Source: SKLM01 sp964421785 (lineage in GTDB: Bacteria; Chloroflexota; Anaerolineae; B4-G1). Taken from it: DNA of 64,000 bases. Shown here one piece after another: positions 32,278 through 40,521 of the stretch. A model generated the notes under the pieces. That model was not told where the DNA came from, did no database searches, and saw only the letters and a program-made list of their open reading frames with translations. Made by a program: the position numbers and the translations under genes. The stretch's first letter is position 1; every line of letters starts with the position of its first letter. The stretch is from assembly GCA_964421785.1 (NCBI GenBank), contig CAYQZG010000003.1, positions 1 through 64,000 on the forward strand. Reading direction: 5' to 3'.

Positions 32278-32438
32278 CAAAAAGGTGCTCTGAGCCCCGT
32301 CCTGGGGACGATTTGCCCGTATACTGGGGCTCCTGAAAGAAGGTCGTCGAGGTGCGTTAGCATTAGGTGCCTGGCACTTCAACGGCGGCTTCGCCAAGTG
32401 CCAGGCACCGTGGGAGCCTTTTTTCGGTAGAGCCAATG
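32278..32438 (+). mobile_element. Nested MITE-like remnants (element family M2)
   Basis: GGGCTCCTGAAAGAAGG at about 32325-32341 and CCTTTTTTCGGTAGAGCC at about 32417-32434 match the ends of the element at 39299-39400. An inverted copy of one end (AAAAAGGTGCTCTGAGCCCC) lies at 32279-32298. Inside is a long hairpin. No target-site duplication is visible here. Confidence 0.55.
32366..32424 (+). terminator. Possible intrinsic terminator (14-bp stem then T6)
   Basis: GGTGCCTGGCACTT (32366-32379) pairs perfectly with AAGTGCCAGGCACC (32396-32409), and a small GGCG/CGCC hairpin forms in the loop. TTTTTT follows at 32419-32424 after nine bases. The offset of the T-run is longer than usual. It lies about 140 bp after the second permease gene and may end that transcript, but it is part of a mobile-element-like repeat. 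Confidence 0.45.
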
Positions 32439-32502
32439 CTATTTGCTCTGGACGGGCCGAGTCACTGATTGGGCCCCTTAGCGGGATAGGGAGGGAAGTC
32501 TT

Positions 32503-33822
32503 ATGAGAGAGATCTGTGTCATCGGCGTCGGCTACGTAGGGCTGGTCACAGGAGCCTGCTTGGCCGATCTGGGTAATCACGTGGTCTGTCTGAATCGGAA
32601 CAAGAAGAAGTCGGACAATCTGAAGAGGGGCATTCTGCCCATTTATGAGCCCGGCCTGGAGGAGATCGTGCGGCGCAACAATGAGGCCGGTCGACTGCAC
32701 TTCACGACGTCGTACGATGAGGCGATGGAGGATGCGGCGTTCGTCTTCATCGCTGTGGGCACCCCGTCGGGCGACAGCGGCGAGGCCGATCTGGCCTCTG
32801 TTGAGGCCGCCGCCGAAGATGTCGCAGGGTGCGTCCACCAGCCGCTGATCATCATCAACAAGTCGACGGTACCGATAGGTACCGGCGACTGGGTGGCCGA
32901 CATCGTACATCAACACACGCCAGATACTGCGATTCCCTTTTCAGTCGTCTCCAACCCGGAGTTCCTGCGTGAGGGATCTGCGGTCTATGACTGGATGAAT
33001 CCTGATCGCGTTGTGCTGGGGTCGACGGACCGTGAGGCTGCCGAGCGGGTGGCCGAGCTCTACTACCCGTTGCACGCCGAGATCATTATCACCGATCTGC
33101 GCACAGCCGAGATGATCAAGTATGCCTCCAACGCCTTTCTGGCCACCAAGATCTCTTTCATCAACGAGATAGCGAACATCTGCGAAGTGCTGGGCGCTGA
33201 CGTGAAGGAAGTGGCGCGAGGTATGGGTACCGATCATCGGATAAGCCCTAATTTCTTGGGGGCCGGGATCGGCTGGGGCGGGTCGTGCTTCCCCAAGGAT
33301 GTCAAAGCGTTGGCCCATATGGCGGCTACGCACGGCACACATCCTCAGATGTTGCGGGCGGTGATGGAGATTAACTACGACCAACGGAAAAGGTTCGTGA
33401 CCAAGCTCCGTGACGTATTGGGCGGATTGCGAGGCAAGACGATCGGGATCCTGGGGCTCTCCTTCAAGCCGAACACCGACGATATGCGGGACGCCCCGTC
33501 GGTGGAGATCATCAACCTGCTGCGGTACGAGGGTGCCGAGATTCGGGCCTATGACCCGGTGGCCATGGAGAATGCGGAGCGCATCCTGGGGAATGCCGTT
33601 GCTTACTGCGAGGATCCGTATCAGGCGGCCGAAGGTGCCGACGCGTTACTGCTGGTCGCCGAGTGGAACGAATTCAAGCAGTTGAATATGGATCGAGTCA
33701 AGGAGTTGATGCGCGATCCGGTGTTGCTCGACGGGCGTAACATCTACGATCCCGAGCGTATACGGGGTCTCGGTTTCACCTATCGAGGGATGGGAAGGGG
33801 ATACAACGCGGGTGGTCGATAG
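32503..33822 (+). CDS. ugd: UDP-glucose 6-dehydrogenase
   Basis: The enzyme oxidises UDP-glucose to UDP-glucuronate for exopolysaccharide. The 439-residue protein has ICVIGVGYVGLVTGACLADL (NAD site), VSNPEFLREGSA, and GIGWGGSCFPKD with catalytic C262. GILGLSFKPNTDDMRDAPS is in the C-terminal UDP-binding domain. GGGAGGGAAG precedes ATG 32503. Because all three domains are complete, activity is expected. Confidence 0.95.
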   Translation: MREICVIGVGYVGLVTGACLADLGNHVVCLNRNKKKSDNLKRGILPIYEPGLEEIVRRNNEAGRLHFTTSYDEAMEDAAFVFIAVGTPSGDSGEADLASVEAAAEDVAGCVHQPLIIINKSTVPIGTGDWVADIVHQHTPDTAIPFSVVSNPEFLREGSAVYDWMNPDRVVLGSTDREAAERVAELYYPLHAEIIITDLRTAEMIKYASNAFLATKISFINEIANICEVLGADVKEVARGMGTDHRISPNFLGAGIGWGGSCFPKDVKALAHMAATHGTHPQMLRAVMEINYDQRKRFVTKLRDVLGGLRGKTIGILGLSFKPNTDDMRDAPSVEIINLLRYEGAEIRAYDPVAMENAERILGNAVAYCEDPYQAAEGADALLLVAEWNEFKQLNMDRVKELMRDPVLLDGRNIYDPERIRGLGFTYRGMGRGYNAGGR

Positions 33823-33882
33823 ATTAGGGTTTTCGGTTTCGTTCGCGGGAGGCGGATGCCGCTTCAGCCGCTGTGCTTCCTT

Positions 33883-33975
33883 CGCTTACCTTTTCCGCCG
33901 CTGCACTTAAGGCGGATGCCGGGCGGAGGCCGCCTAGGCGCTTACCTTTTCCGCCGCTGCGCTCAAGGCGGATGC
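33883..33975 (+). repeat. Two 37-bp direct repeats with internal hairpins between converging genes
   Basis: Bases 33883-33919 and 33939-33975 differ at two positions. Each contains TCCGCC and GGCGGA arms around an 11-base loop. A third, partial GGCGGATGC unit is at 33851-33859. They lie between the stops of ugd (+) and the receiver gene (-), so they could serve as a bidirectional end signal. Confidence 0.7.
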
Positions 33976-33978
33976 TCT

Positions 33979-34362
33979 TTATTGGAGATGCTCCTTCAGC
34001 TGCGGCAGCAGATCCGTGCGGAGCTTCCAGATGCATGCACACGCCTCCGCCCCGGCCCTCACAACGGCTCGGCGATAGGACTCATGATCTAGAGATACCA
34101 GGGCGAAGACCGCTGCAGCAGGTTGTGCGGCCTTCATCGTGCGTACGCTTTCGACGCCACTTCTTCCAAGGTTGGAGATGTCCATTAGTACGACGTCCGG
34201 GGATTTGGATCGGTTCAGGAAGATGCCGTTGCTGTGATCGTTGCTCTCGATCAATCGGACATCCGGAAACATCATGACCAGCCAGTCGCGCAGCGAGTCG
34301 AGGATCACGCTGTTTTCCTCGATCAGCAGGAGCGACGGGTTGTCCTGAACGGGGGTGTCCAT
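33979..34362 (-). CDS. Single-domain response-regulator-like protein
   Basis: The 127-residue receiver fold has phosphoacceptor D61 (VVLMDIS) and a conserved lysine (CIWKLRTDLL). The acidic pair near the N-terminus is E15-E16 instead of Asp. There is no output domain. GGGAGG lies six bases before ATG 34362. No kinase is adjacent. Confidence 0.8.
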   Translation of the reverse strand: MDTPVQDNPSLLLIEENSVILDSLRDWLVMMFPDVRLIESNDHSNGIFLNRSKSPDVVLMDISNLGRSGVESVRTMKAAQPAAAVFALVSLDHESYRRAVVRAGAEACACIWKLRTDLLPQLKEHLQ

Positions 34363-34533
34363 CAGGAACCTCCCTCGGTAAGTATGATGGGGCGAGTTGC
34401 TTGGAGCCCTCGCCCCAGGCGAGTTGCCGGAGGTCCTTGCTCGGCAAGTGTCTCCAGGCAGATCGCCCGTACATCACATCCGCCTCATCTGATAAGACCG
34501 TCAGTAACGGAGGCGGAGCGCTCTCACGATACT

Positions 34534-34542
34534 ATTATAGCA
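34534..34542 (-). promoter_or_regulatory. Extended -10 promoter (TGCTATAAT) for the receiver gene
   Basis: Read on the minus strand, TGC-TATAAT gives a perfect -10 with the TGn extension. No good -35 is visible, as is common with extended -10 promoters. The leader to ATG 34362 would be about 165 nt. The same TGCTATAAT sequence precedes minC. Confidence 0.6.
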
Positions 34543-34581
34543 CAGACACTCCTGCTTGTATGTAGTAAACGTTAGATACTT

Positions 34582-34768
34582 TTGTGGCGTAGGTTTGATT
34601 CTTCTTGTGGCGCAGGTTTGATTCTTCTTGTGGCGTAGGTTNNNNNNNNNNNNNNNNNNNNNNNNNNNNNNNNNNNNNNNNNNNNNNNNNNNNNNNNNNN
34701 NNNNNNNNNNNNNNNNNNNNNNNNNNNNNNNNNNNNNNNNNAGGTTTGATTCTTCTTGTGGCGTAGGT
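34582..34768 (+). repeat. 23-bp tandem repeat (VNTR) containing the assembly gap
   Basis: Units GTGGCGTAGGTTTGATTCTT plus CTT repeat two to three times before the run of 100 Ns (34642-34741) and resume after it. Units are directly adjacent with no spacers. The N count is a placeholder, so copy number is unknown. Confidence 0.9.
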
Positions 34769-34818
34769 TAGATAGGCTATGTGGCGTTTGTTGGATGATC
34801 GGGGATGGTTCCGCCTTC

Positions 34819-35472
34819 CTATTCCAAATCTGTCAGTCCATGGCGGATGGCGAATTTGACCAACGTGGGCATGTCGCTGATATTCAGCTTCTTCATGAGG
34901 CGGCTGCGATAGGTATTGACGGTCGTGGTGGAGAGGGAGAGGGATTTGGAAATCTCGCTGGTCGTCCTCCCGTCGACGAGTTGCTTCAGTATCTGCTGCT
35001 CGCGCTCGCTGAGTCCTCCCACGGGAGATTCGGTCTCTGCGGTCTCGCGCCGTTCTACATAGTCATCAACTAGCTGGTCGGAGATTCTCTGGCTCAGGTA
35101 GCGGTGGCCGGCGGTGACGGTGCGCAGGGCGCTGACCAGCTCCTTGCCCGCTGACTCTTTCGCCACGAAGCCACTTGCTCCGGCTTTCAACGCGCGAAAG
35201 ACGTGCTCGTTTGTCGCGTGCATTGAGAGAATGACAACGCGTGTAGATGCTTGCAGGTCAATGACCTTCTTGGTGGCCTCAATTCCGTTGAGCTCAGGCA
35301 TGCCGATATCCAGGACGGCCACATCAGGCTGAAGCGCTGCGATCTGTTCCACAGCGTCACGTCCGTTGCCAGCTTCTCCGATGACTGCGATGCCGGGCTC
35401 AGCATCGAGGTATGCTCGCAATCCTTCCCGAACAACGCCATGGTCGTCAGCCAGTAAGACAGAGATTGTCAC
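34819..35472 (-). CDS. NarL/FixJ-family response regulator
   Basis: The 217-residue protein has a receiver at 1-120 (phosphoacceptor D55 in VLDIGMPE, K in FVAKESAG). A LuxR-type helix-turn-helix lies at about 150-215 (LSEREQQILKQLVDGRTTSE, then TVNTYRSRLMKKL). GTG 35472 is chosen because GGAGGTGA lies just upstream and the family length is about 215; longer in-frame starts at 35547 lack support. No partner kinase is next to it. Confidence 0.92.
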   Translation of the reverse strand: MTISVLLADDHGVVREGLRAYLDAEPGIAVIGEAGNGRDAVEQIAALQPDVAVLDIGMPELNGIEATKKVIDLQASTRVVILSMHATNEHVFRALKAGASGFVAKESAGKELVSALRTVTAGHRYLSQRISDQLVDDYVERRETAETESPVGGLSEREQQILKQLVDGRTTSEISKSLSLSTTTVNTYRSRLMKKLNISDMPTLVKFAIRHGLTDLE

Positions 35473-35752
35473 GTCGTCACCTCCGAAAACATAGGGATTG
35501 TTCCAAAGCTGCGGCTCAATCAAGCGGCCGGTGCACATAGGCGCCATCTGTCCCAGGCATCTTTGTCCGGTTGTGACGTGCCGTTTCGTACAGCTTGGAT
35601 TCGGGGCCTGTCACCGGGTCGATTGGGCAACGAACTCAGTATAGATCAGCAGGCACCAGGCGTCAAATCGCGGTGAGATCCCTGATGTGGAAGCTTGCTA
35701 CCCTGGTGATTTGGCTGGGCGGTTCATAGGGCAAGGGGAAGGATGGATCTGG

Positions 35753-36958
35753 CTACGGCAGTGTGGCAAGGGCTTGTTGAAGGTCTTCTATTAGATCCTC
35801 CACGGCTTCAATGCCCACGGACATGCGCACCAGGCCCGCGCCGATTCCGATGCGAGCTCGTTCTTTGGGGCTCAGCGCCCGGTGAGAAGCATGGGCGGGA
35901 TAGAGCAACAGGCTGTGGACGTCGCCGAGGGTTGTGCCAGGCACGCAGAGGTTGAGCGCTTCGAAGAAGCGGAAGACCTCGGGTTGGCCTGCCCCGGCGA
36001 TCTCGAACGAGACCATGCCGCCGTATCTACGTTCCCCGAAGAGGGACTTCGCCAGCGCGTGCTGGGGATGGGATGGAAGGCCGGGGTAGTGGACTCCCGT
36101 CACGCGGGGATGATGCTCCAGCCAGCGAGCTACGCTCATAGCGTTATCACAATGCTGTCCCATCCGAAGGGCGAGGGTGCGCATGCCTCGCAGTGCGAGC
36201 CAGGCGTCTTGGGGACCGAGGTTGCCGCCGGTAACCTTGAGCACTTCTAGTATGTCTGCCCGTAGTCTTTCGGAGGTAACGACCACCCCGCCGAGGACAT
36301 CGCCGTGTCCGGCCAGATACTTGGTGGCACTGTGGATCACCAGATCGGCGCCCAGGGCCAGGGGCCGGACGAGGATCGGTGTGGCAAAGGTGCTATCCAC
36401 CAGGAGAGCGGCGCCGCAGCGATGGGCTGTGTCAGCAAGAGCAGGTAGGTTGGCCACTTTCAGCAGTGGGTTGGAGATGGTCTCCACCAGGAGGGCCGCC
36501 GGATTGAGGTCTCTGCAGAGTGTCTCCACGGCGTGTAGGTCGTTCGCGTCCACGAAGCGAGCGGTGACGCCCTGGCTCTTCATCAACTGGGTCAGCAGGC
36601 TGCGCGTGGTGCCGTAGAGATCCTGGGCTGCGACGACGGTTGAGCCGCTACGTGCTCCTACCGCCAATAGACTGGCGTGGATAGCGGCCATGCCGGAGGC
36701 GAAGGCGAGAGCGGCCTCGCCTTCCTCCAGCGCGGCCACGGCGTCCTCGAAAGCGGTGACTGTCGGGTTGCCGTGGCGCGCGTAGACGTATCCTTCTCGA
36801 TCTCCGGCGAAGACCTGATCCAGGGCGTCCATGGATGGGTAGTGGTACGTCACCGACTGGTGGATTGGCGCGACTGTGGGTGTGAAGTCGGCGTGTGAAG
36901 GCGGTTTTCCGGCGTGTACGGCCTGGGTCGCCAGCTGCCAGGCTCTAGCTGCGGTCAT
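35753..36958 (-). CDS. Trans-sulfuration PLP enzyme (cystathionine gamma-synthase / methionine gamma-lyase family)
   Basis: The 401-residue enzyme has YARHGNPTV, AFASGMAAI, DLYGTTRSL, VETISNPLLKV, VDSTFATP, and HSATKYLAGHGDVLGG containing the PLP lysine. These place it in the Cys/Met metabolism family, but synthase, beta-lyase and gamma-lyase activities cannot be told apart by eye. ATG 36958 has GGAGG five bases upstream; a TTG four codons earlier is possible. Confidence 0.9.
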   Translation of the reverse strand: MTAARAWQLATQAVHAGKPPSHADFTPTVAPIHQSVTYHYPSMDALDQVFAGDREGYVYARHGNPTVTAFEDAVAALEEGEAALAFASGMAAIHASLLAVGARSGSTVVAAQDLYGTTRSLLTQLMKSQGVTARFVDANDLHAVETLCRDLNPAALLVETISNPLLKVANLPALADTAHRCGAALLVDSTFATPILVRPLALGADLVIHSATKYLAGHGDVLGGVVVTSERLRADILEVLKVTGGNLGPQDAWLALRGMRTLALRMGQHCDNAMSVARWLEHHPRVTGVHYPGLPSHPQHALAKSLFGERRYGGMVSFEIAGAGQPEVFRFFEALNLCVPGTTLGDVHSLLLYPAHASHRALSPKERARIGIGAGLVRMSVGIEAVEDLIEDLQQALATLP

Positions 36959-37043
36959 GATGACCTCCAACGGGCTTGTTATGGGACATCAGCGTTCCAG
37001 TCATAAAAGGCACGATGGGCACGAGGGGGGATTGAGGTGGGGC

Positions 37044-38105
37044 TCACGACGTTCGCCAATGGAGCCAACGCATGGCGTCCAGGACGCGCGGCATCACCAC
37101 CCTGTAGAAACCGTATCCCACGCCCGATGTAGGATAATCCCAGGCTCCGATGTGTTCCACAAACCGCCCCCCGAAGCCTTTCTTGAACCGATAGACCCCC
37201 CACATAGGGTCGGACTGATCCAGTTCGTCTGGGGCGCCCCACATATCGTAGACGGTGCAGCCGCGCTCCTTAGCCCACTGCATCGCCTCCCATTGGAGCA
37301 GGTTGTTGGGCATCTTGTCGCGATGGATGCTGAGAGATGCGCCGACCATGTAGGTGGCACGCTTGCCGAAGCGATAGACGATCACCATGGCCACCGGCTG
37401 TTCCTCCACCACGGCGATCAGCGGCAGGGCCAGTCCCTGCTCTATAAAGGAGCCCCAGGCATCTCGATAGTAGGCCTCCGGACGGATGACGAAGCCAGCT
37501 CGCTTGGCCGTCTCGCGATACATGTCGTAGAGCAGCGGAAGGTCATCGTTGGTGCCGTGGCGGACGGTGACGCCCTTGCGTTTCGCCAGTCGTATGTTGT
37601 AGCGCCATTTTGACTTCATACCCATCAGGAGGTCATCCAGGCTGGGCCTCAGGTCGAGTAGGATTGTGTTCCGGAACTGAATCTCCTCCTCCGAGCGACG
37701 CCAGCCACGGCGGCGAAGGGTGGCGAGAACGTCTTTGCCCTCGGATGTCCCGGGTTCCACGTCCGGGTCGATCTTGATGAAGATGGCTCCCCTCCGTCGC
37801 GCCGTTGTCTCCAGCCAATCGAGGATGCGATTGAGGAGGGCGCTATTGGCGTAGTCCAAGAGGGGGCCTTTGGGGACGTACATCACGCGAATTGGCAGGT
37901 AGCTGAGGCGGCGGGTGAGCAATGATGCAGCTGCCTTGGGTTGGTCTGTCTGTGAATCTATCCAGAGATGGCGTGATGGCTTCCATCCGTGGCGTGACTT
38001 GAAGGCACCCCAGGCCCAGCTCTGGAGGAGGTGCGAGGCAGGCAGGTCGAGCAAAGCCCGGTCCCAGGCCATCTGTGTGGTCGGCTGCTTGGTCTGCAGG
38101 TTCAT
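37044..38105 (-). CDS. FemAB-like peptidyltransferase (copy 2)
   Basis: The 353-residue protein is made of two GNAT-like halves. Recognisable segments are HLLQSWAWGAFKSRHGW, YVPKGPLLDYA, MKSKWRYNIRLAKRKGVTVR and WEAMQWAKERGCTVYDMWGA...FKKGFGGRFVEHIG, all typical of FemX/FemAB enzymes that add amino acids from aminoacyl-tRNA to lipid II. It is a paralogue of the gene just upstream, which shares the same segments. The ATG overlaps the upstream stop (TGATG), so the two are co-translated. Confidence 0.88.
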   Translation of the reverse strand: MNLQTKQPTTQMAWDRALLDLPASHLLQSWAWGAFKSRHGWKPSRHLWIDSQTDQPKAAASLLTRRLSYLPIRVMYVPKGPLLDYANSALLNRILDWLETTARRRGAIFIKIDPDVEPGTSEGKDVLATLRRRGWRRSEEEIQFRNTILLDLRPSLDDLLMGMKSKWRYNIRLAKRKGVTVRHGTNDDLPLLYDMYRETAKRAGFVIRPEAYYRDAWGSFIEQGLALPLIAVVEEQPVAMVIVYRFGKRATYMVGASLSIHRDKMPNNLLQWEAMQWAKERGCTVYDMWGAPDELDQSDPMWGVYRFKKGFGGRFVEHIGAWDYPTSGVGYGFYRVVMPRVLDAMRWLHWRTS

Positions 38106-39157
38106 CACTCGGCGCTCCTGAGACGGTCTCGGAGAGCGAGAGCCCCTTTATAGAGTTGGTAGCGCAGGGGGGCTTGGATGCGATCCCACGTTCCGACGGT
38201 GCGCACCAGTTCGCCACCAAAGCCTCGCTTGAAGCGGTAAACGCCCCATAGTCCGTCGCTACGTTTGGTAAACTGATCCTCCAGCGTCTTCCGATCTTCG
38301 TCCGGAATGCCCCATAAGTCGTAGGTCGCGCAGCCACGGGACTTCGCCCAGCGCATCGCCTCCCACTGTAGCAGGTAGGTGGGCATCTTGTCGCGGTGGG
38401 CATCGACGGAGGCGCCGTAAAAATACCAGGAGCGGGGAGGGAGGGCAAAGGCCATCAAACCGGCCACGGCGTCCCCTTCTACCTCGGCCAAAAGGAGCCG
38501 TGCCCAGTCGCGAGGGGCGAACAACCGATAGGCGCTCTCATAGTAGGCCGGCGGGTGAATGCCGAAGTCCGCCCGTTCAGCCGTGGTGCTCAGCATGTGG
38601 TTGAAGGTGGAGATGTCGTCTACGCCGCCCTCCCGCACGATGACGCCCTTTCGGCCGGCCAGGCGGATGTTGTAGCGGGTCTTCGATTTCATCGTCATCA
38701 GGATCTCGTCTTCGCCCGGCGTGATGTCGACGACGAGGGTGCGCCGGGGCTGAATGGCGCTCAGGGGGGCGGGACGGAAACCAAGGGAGCGTAGCCTCTC
38801 TCGTTGGATCGATTCGTCCTTCAGGTTGGGCTCGACGGTGACGGCCAGGACCCCTTGTGAGCGGGCGGCATGGCTAAGAGCTGCTACGAGTTGCTCACAC
38901 TCTCTCCGGTTGGACCAATCGACCAGCGGACCTTTCGGGATGTACGCCAATCGCCCAATGCCACCAGGGAGATGGCGAAACAGGATCTGTGCTCCAGCTA
39001 TGAGTTGATCCCCTCGCATCAGCCCCAGGCGTGTGTCAGACCAGCCAAATTGCGCCTTGAGGGCTCCCCAGGGGCTTGTCTGCAAGACGTGACCGTCAGA
39101 TCGCTCTGCGACAAAACGGTCCCAGACGCTGGGTTCGACAGAAAAGACGGGCTTCAA
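38105..39157 (-). CDS. FemAB-like peptidyltransferase (copy 1)
   Basis: The 350-residue paralogue has HVLQTSPWGALKAQFGW, YIPKGPLVDW, MKSKTRYNIRLAGRKGV, WEAMRWAKSRGCATYDLWG and FKRGFGGELVRTVG. Two such enzymes in tandem usually build a two-residue interpeptide bridge or add successive residues. The start is TTG 39157; the AAGGAG upstream is about 20 bases away, so initiation is weakly supported. Confidence 0.88.
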   Translation of the reverse strand: MKPVFSVEPSVWDRFVAERSDGHVLQTSPWGALKAQFGWSDTRLGLMRGDQLIAGAQILFRHLPGGIGRLAYIPKGPLVDWSNRRECEQLVAALSHAARSQGVLAVTVEPNLKDESIQRERLRSLGFRPAPLSAIQPRRTLVVDITPGEDEILMTMKSKTRYNIRLAGRKGVIVREGGVDDISTFNHMLSTTAERADFGIHPPAYYESAYRLFAPRDWARLLLAEVEGDAVAGLMAFALPPRSWYFYGASVDAHRDKMPTYLLQWEAMRWAKSRGCATYDLWGIPDEDRKTLEDQFTKRSDGLWGVYRFKRGFGGELVRTVGTWDRIQAPLRYQLYKGALALRDRLRSAE

Positions 39158-39298
39158 GGTGGCGATATTAGCATCTCCTTCAGGCTATGACGTCGGATAG
39201 GGGGCCAAGCTGGCGGTGTCGGCCTGGCTGCCTCATCCAACGCAGATTGTCTGCATCGTCGGGGGTCACAGACCTCCTCCGATCGTGGTCTCGATCAT

Positions 39299-39400
39299 GG
39301 GTCTCCTGAAAGAAGCTCGCGAGCCCGTCCCCGGGTCGGCGGGCGGTCACCGCCTAGTCGCCCCGAGACGGGGCTCAGAGCACCTTTTTTCAGTAGAGCC
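39299..39400 (+). mobile_element. MITE M2 (about 100 bp, imperfect terminal inverted repeats)
   Basis: The left end GGGTCTCCTGAAAGAAG and the reverse complement of the right end GGCTCTACTGAAAAAAG match at most positions, and the arms continue into GAGCCCGTC / GAGCCCCGTC. ATCATGGGTC occurs at 39294-39303 and again at 39402-39411, flanking or overlapping the ends, consistent with target duplication. Relatives are at 32278-32438. Confidence 0.72.
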
Positions 39401-39435
39401 AATCATGGGTCCTTATGAGCGCGCTCGGCGAGCGG

Positions 39436-40266
39436 TTACCGCTGAGCTATGACAAGCAAACCGCCGCCTTGGTTGCCTGGCTGGACGTTCATGTCGTAGT
39501 AGGTCCGCCAGCGGTTGCTGAGTTGTTTCACAACGAGCTGGCGCAGGAGCCGCTGATATCCCAGATGGCGGAGGCGCGGTGAGGCCAGGACGTTCCACAG
39601 CGATCTCTGCTGACCGACACCATAGCGGGCGTTCGAGCGGTCCCAGAGGCGTTCCACCCGTTCGGGCATATAGTACCTGGACTTGAGCAGCGTCAAGTTG
39701 GCTTTGGATAGTAACTCCCGCCACTCCTCGGGCGTGTGATAGTGGTGGTGAGCGAGGCGATCATCGATGCTTGTGGCGTACGCCTCGGCCCCCGTTGGAT
39801 CGCCCGCTGCCATACGCCTTGCGTAACCGTCGAGCATGCGCGGGAAAGCGTCGGACGGCACGGTAAAGATGAAACGTCCTTCAGGTTTGAGGACGCGCCG
39901 CACCTCGTGCAACACGGGCTGCACGTCGGCGATGTGCTCCAGGACCGAGTTGCTGAACACGGTGGCGAAGCTTCGGTCGCGGTAGGGCAGCGCTTGACCA
40001 CTGGCTTGATCGACGTGGTGGTAGTCGTCCGATGCTGCCGCTTGACGGAGCTGGTCTGCCCACGGGTCGAGCCCAACGTCGACCCCACCCAGGTTCCGAA
40101 AGAGGGTCTGTCCGATCAATCCATCGCCACAGCCGAGGTCGAGCAACGGACGTTCTGACCTCCGGCAGGGTTCAGACGCGGCCCTGAGCTCAATCGCACG
40201 CCACAGTGCCACCGGTGGGGCGAACCAGTATATTTTCAGCAACTCAACAAGATAGTCTCTAGTCAT
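39436..40266 (-). CDS. Class I SAM-dependent methyltransferase
   Basis: The 276-residue protein has motif I LLDLGCGDGLIG, motif II region YRDRSFATVFSNSVLEHI and motif III VLKPEGRFIFTVPSD. These define a Methyltransf_11-type fold. A C-terminal 110-residue region with many aromatic and basic residues is not recognised. ATG 40266 is preferred to the adjacent TTG 40269. Substrate is unknown; the neighbouring cell-wall and sugar genes suggest envelope glycan or lipid. Confidence 0.88.
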   Translation of the reverse strand: MTRDYLVELLKIYWFAPPVALWRAIELRAASEPCRRSERPLLDLGCGDGLIGQTLFRNLGGVDVGLDPWADQLRQAAASDDYHHVDQASGQALPYRDRSFATVFSNSVLEHIADVQPVLHEVRRVLKPEGRFIFTVPSDAFPRMLDGYARRMAAGDPTGAEAYATSIDDRLAHHHYHTPEEWRELLSKANLTLLKSRYYMPERVERLWDRSNARYGVGQQRSLWNVLASPRLRHLGYQRLLRQLVVKQLSNRWRTYYDMNVQPGNQGGGLLVIAQR

Positions 40267-40359
40267 CAATGGTCGAGAAGTGAGTATACCGCAGGCCAGG
40301 AGTCATGTCAAAGGTAGTAACTTGTGGTAAAATACGCCAAGCCATAGGTAATAGGGAGG

Positions 40360-40510
40360 GTAACACTTCGTCCTGTGCGTGAGAACGCCAAGCTCACGTC
40401 CCGGGGTCGTCTTGGGGCAGGAAGTTGTCTTCAAGGTGACACTTTCTCGGGCATGGGCCGCCCTCGAGACGAGGGCTGAGAGCGGCTGCTCACCAGACTG
40501 AACTGATGCC
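40360..40510 (+). mobile_element. MITE M1, copy a (151 bp)
   Basis: This element is homologous to the one at 44316-44464, sharing GTGAG, GGCCGCCC, GGCTGAGAGC and CTGAACTGAT in the same order. It is flanked by AGGGAGG at 40353-40359 and 40511-40517. The right AGGGAGG copy is also the ribosome-binding site of the epimerase gene at 40522. Confidence 0.7.
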
Positions 40511-40521
40511 AGGGAGGTTCT

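Larger units (their letters stand above)
34363..34818. other. Intergenic region with promoter, 23-bp tandem repeats and assembly gap
   Basis: From right to left the region holds the remnant of a tandem repeat around the N-gap, an extended -10 promoter on the minus strand (34534-34542), and the leader of the receiver gene. I see no reading frame that looks coding. Confidence 0.7.

Noticed and set aside
34582..34768. Possible CRISPR array at the gap
   Set aside because: The units are 23 bp, directly adjacent without spacers, and no cas genes are nearby. It is a simple tandem repeat.
39299..39400. Intrinsic terminator (stem plus T6) between FemAB and methyltransferase genes
   Set aside because: Neighbouring genes are on the opposite strand to the T-run, and the stem is formed by the inverted ends of a mobile element.
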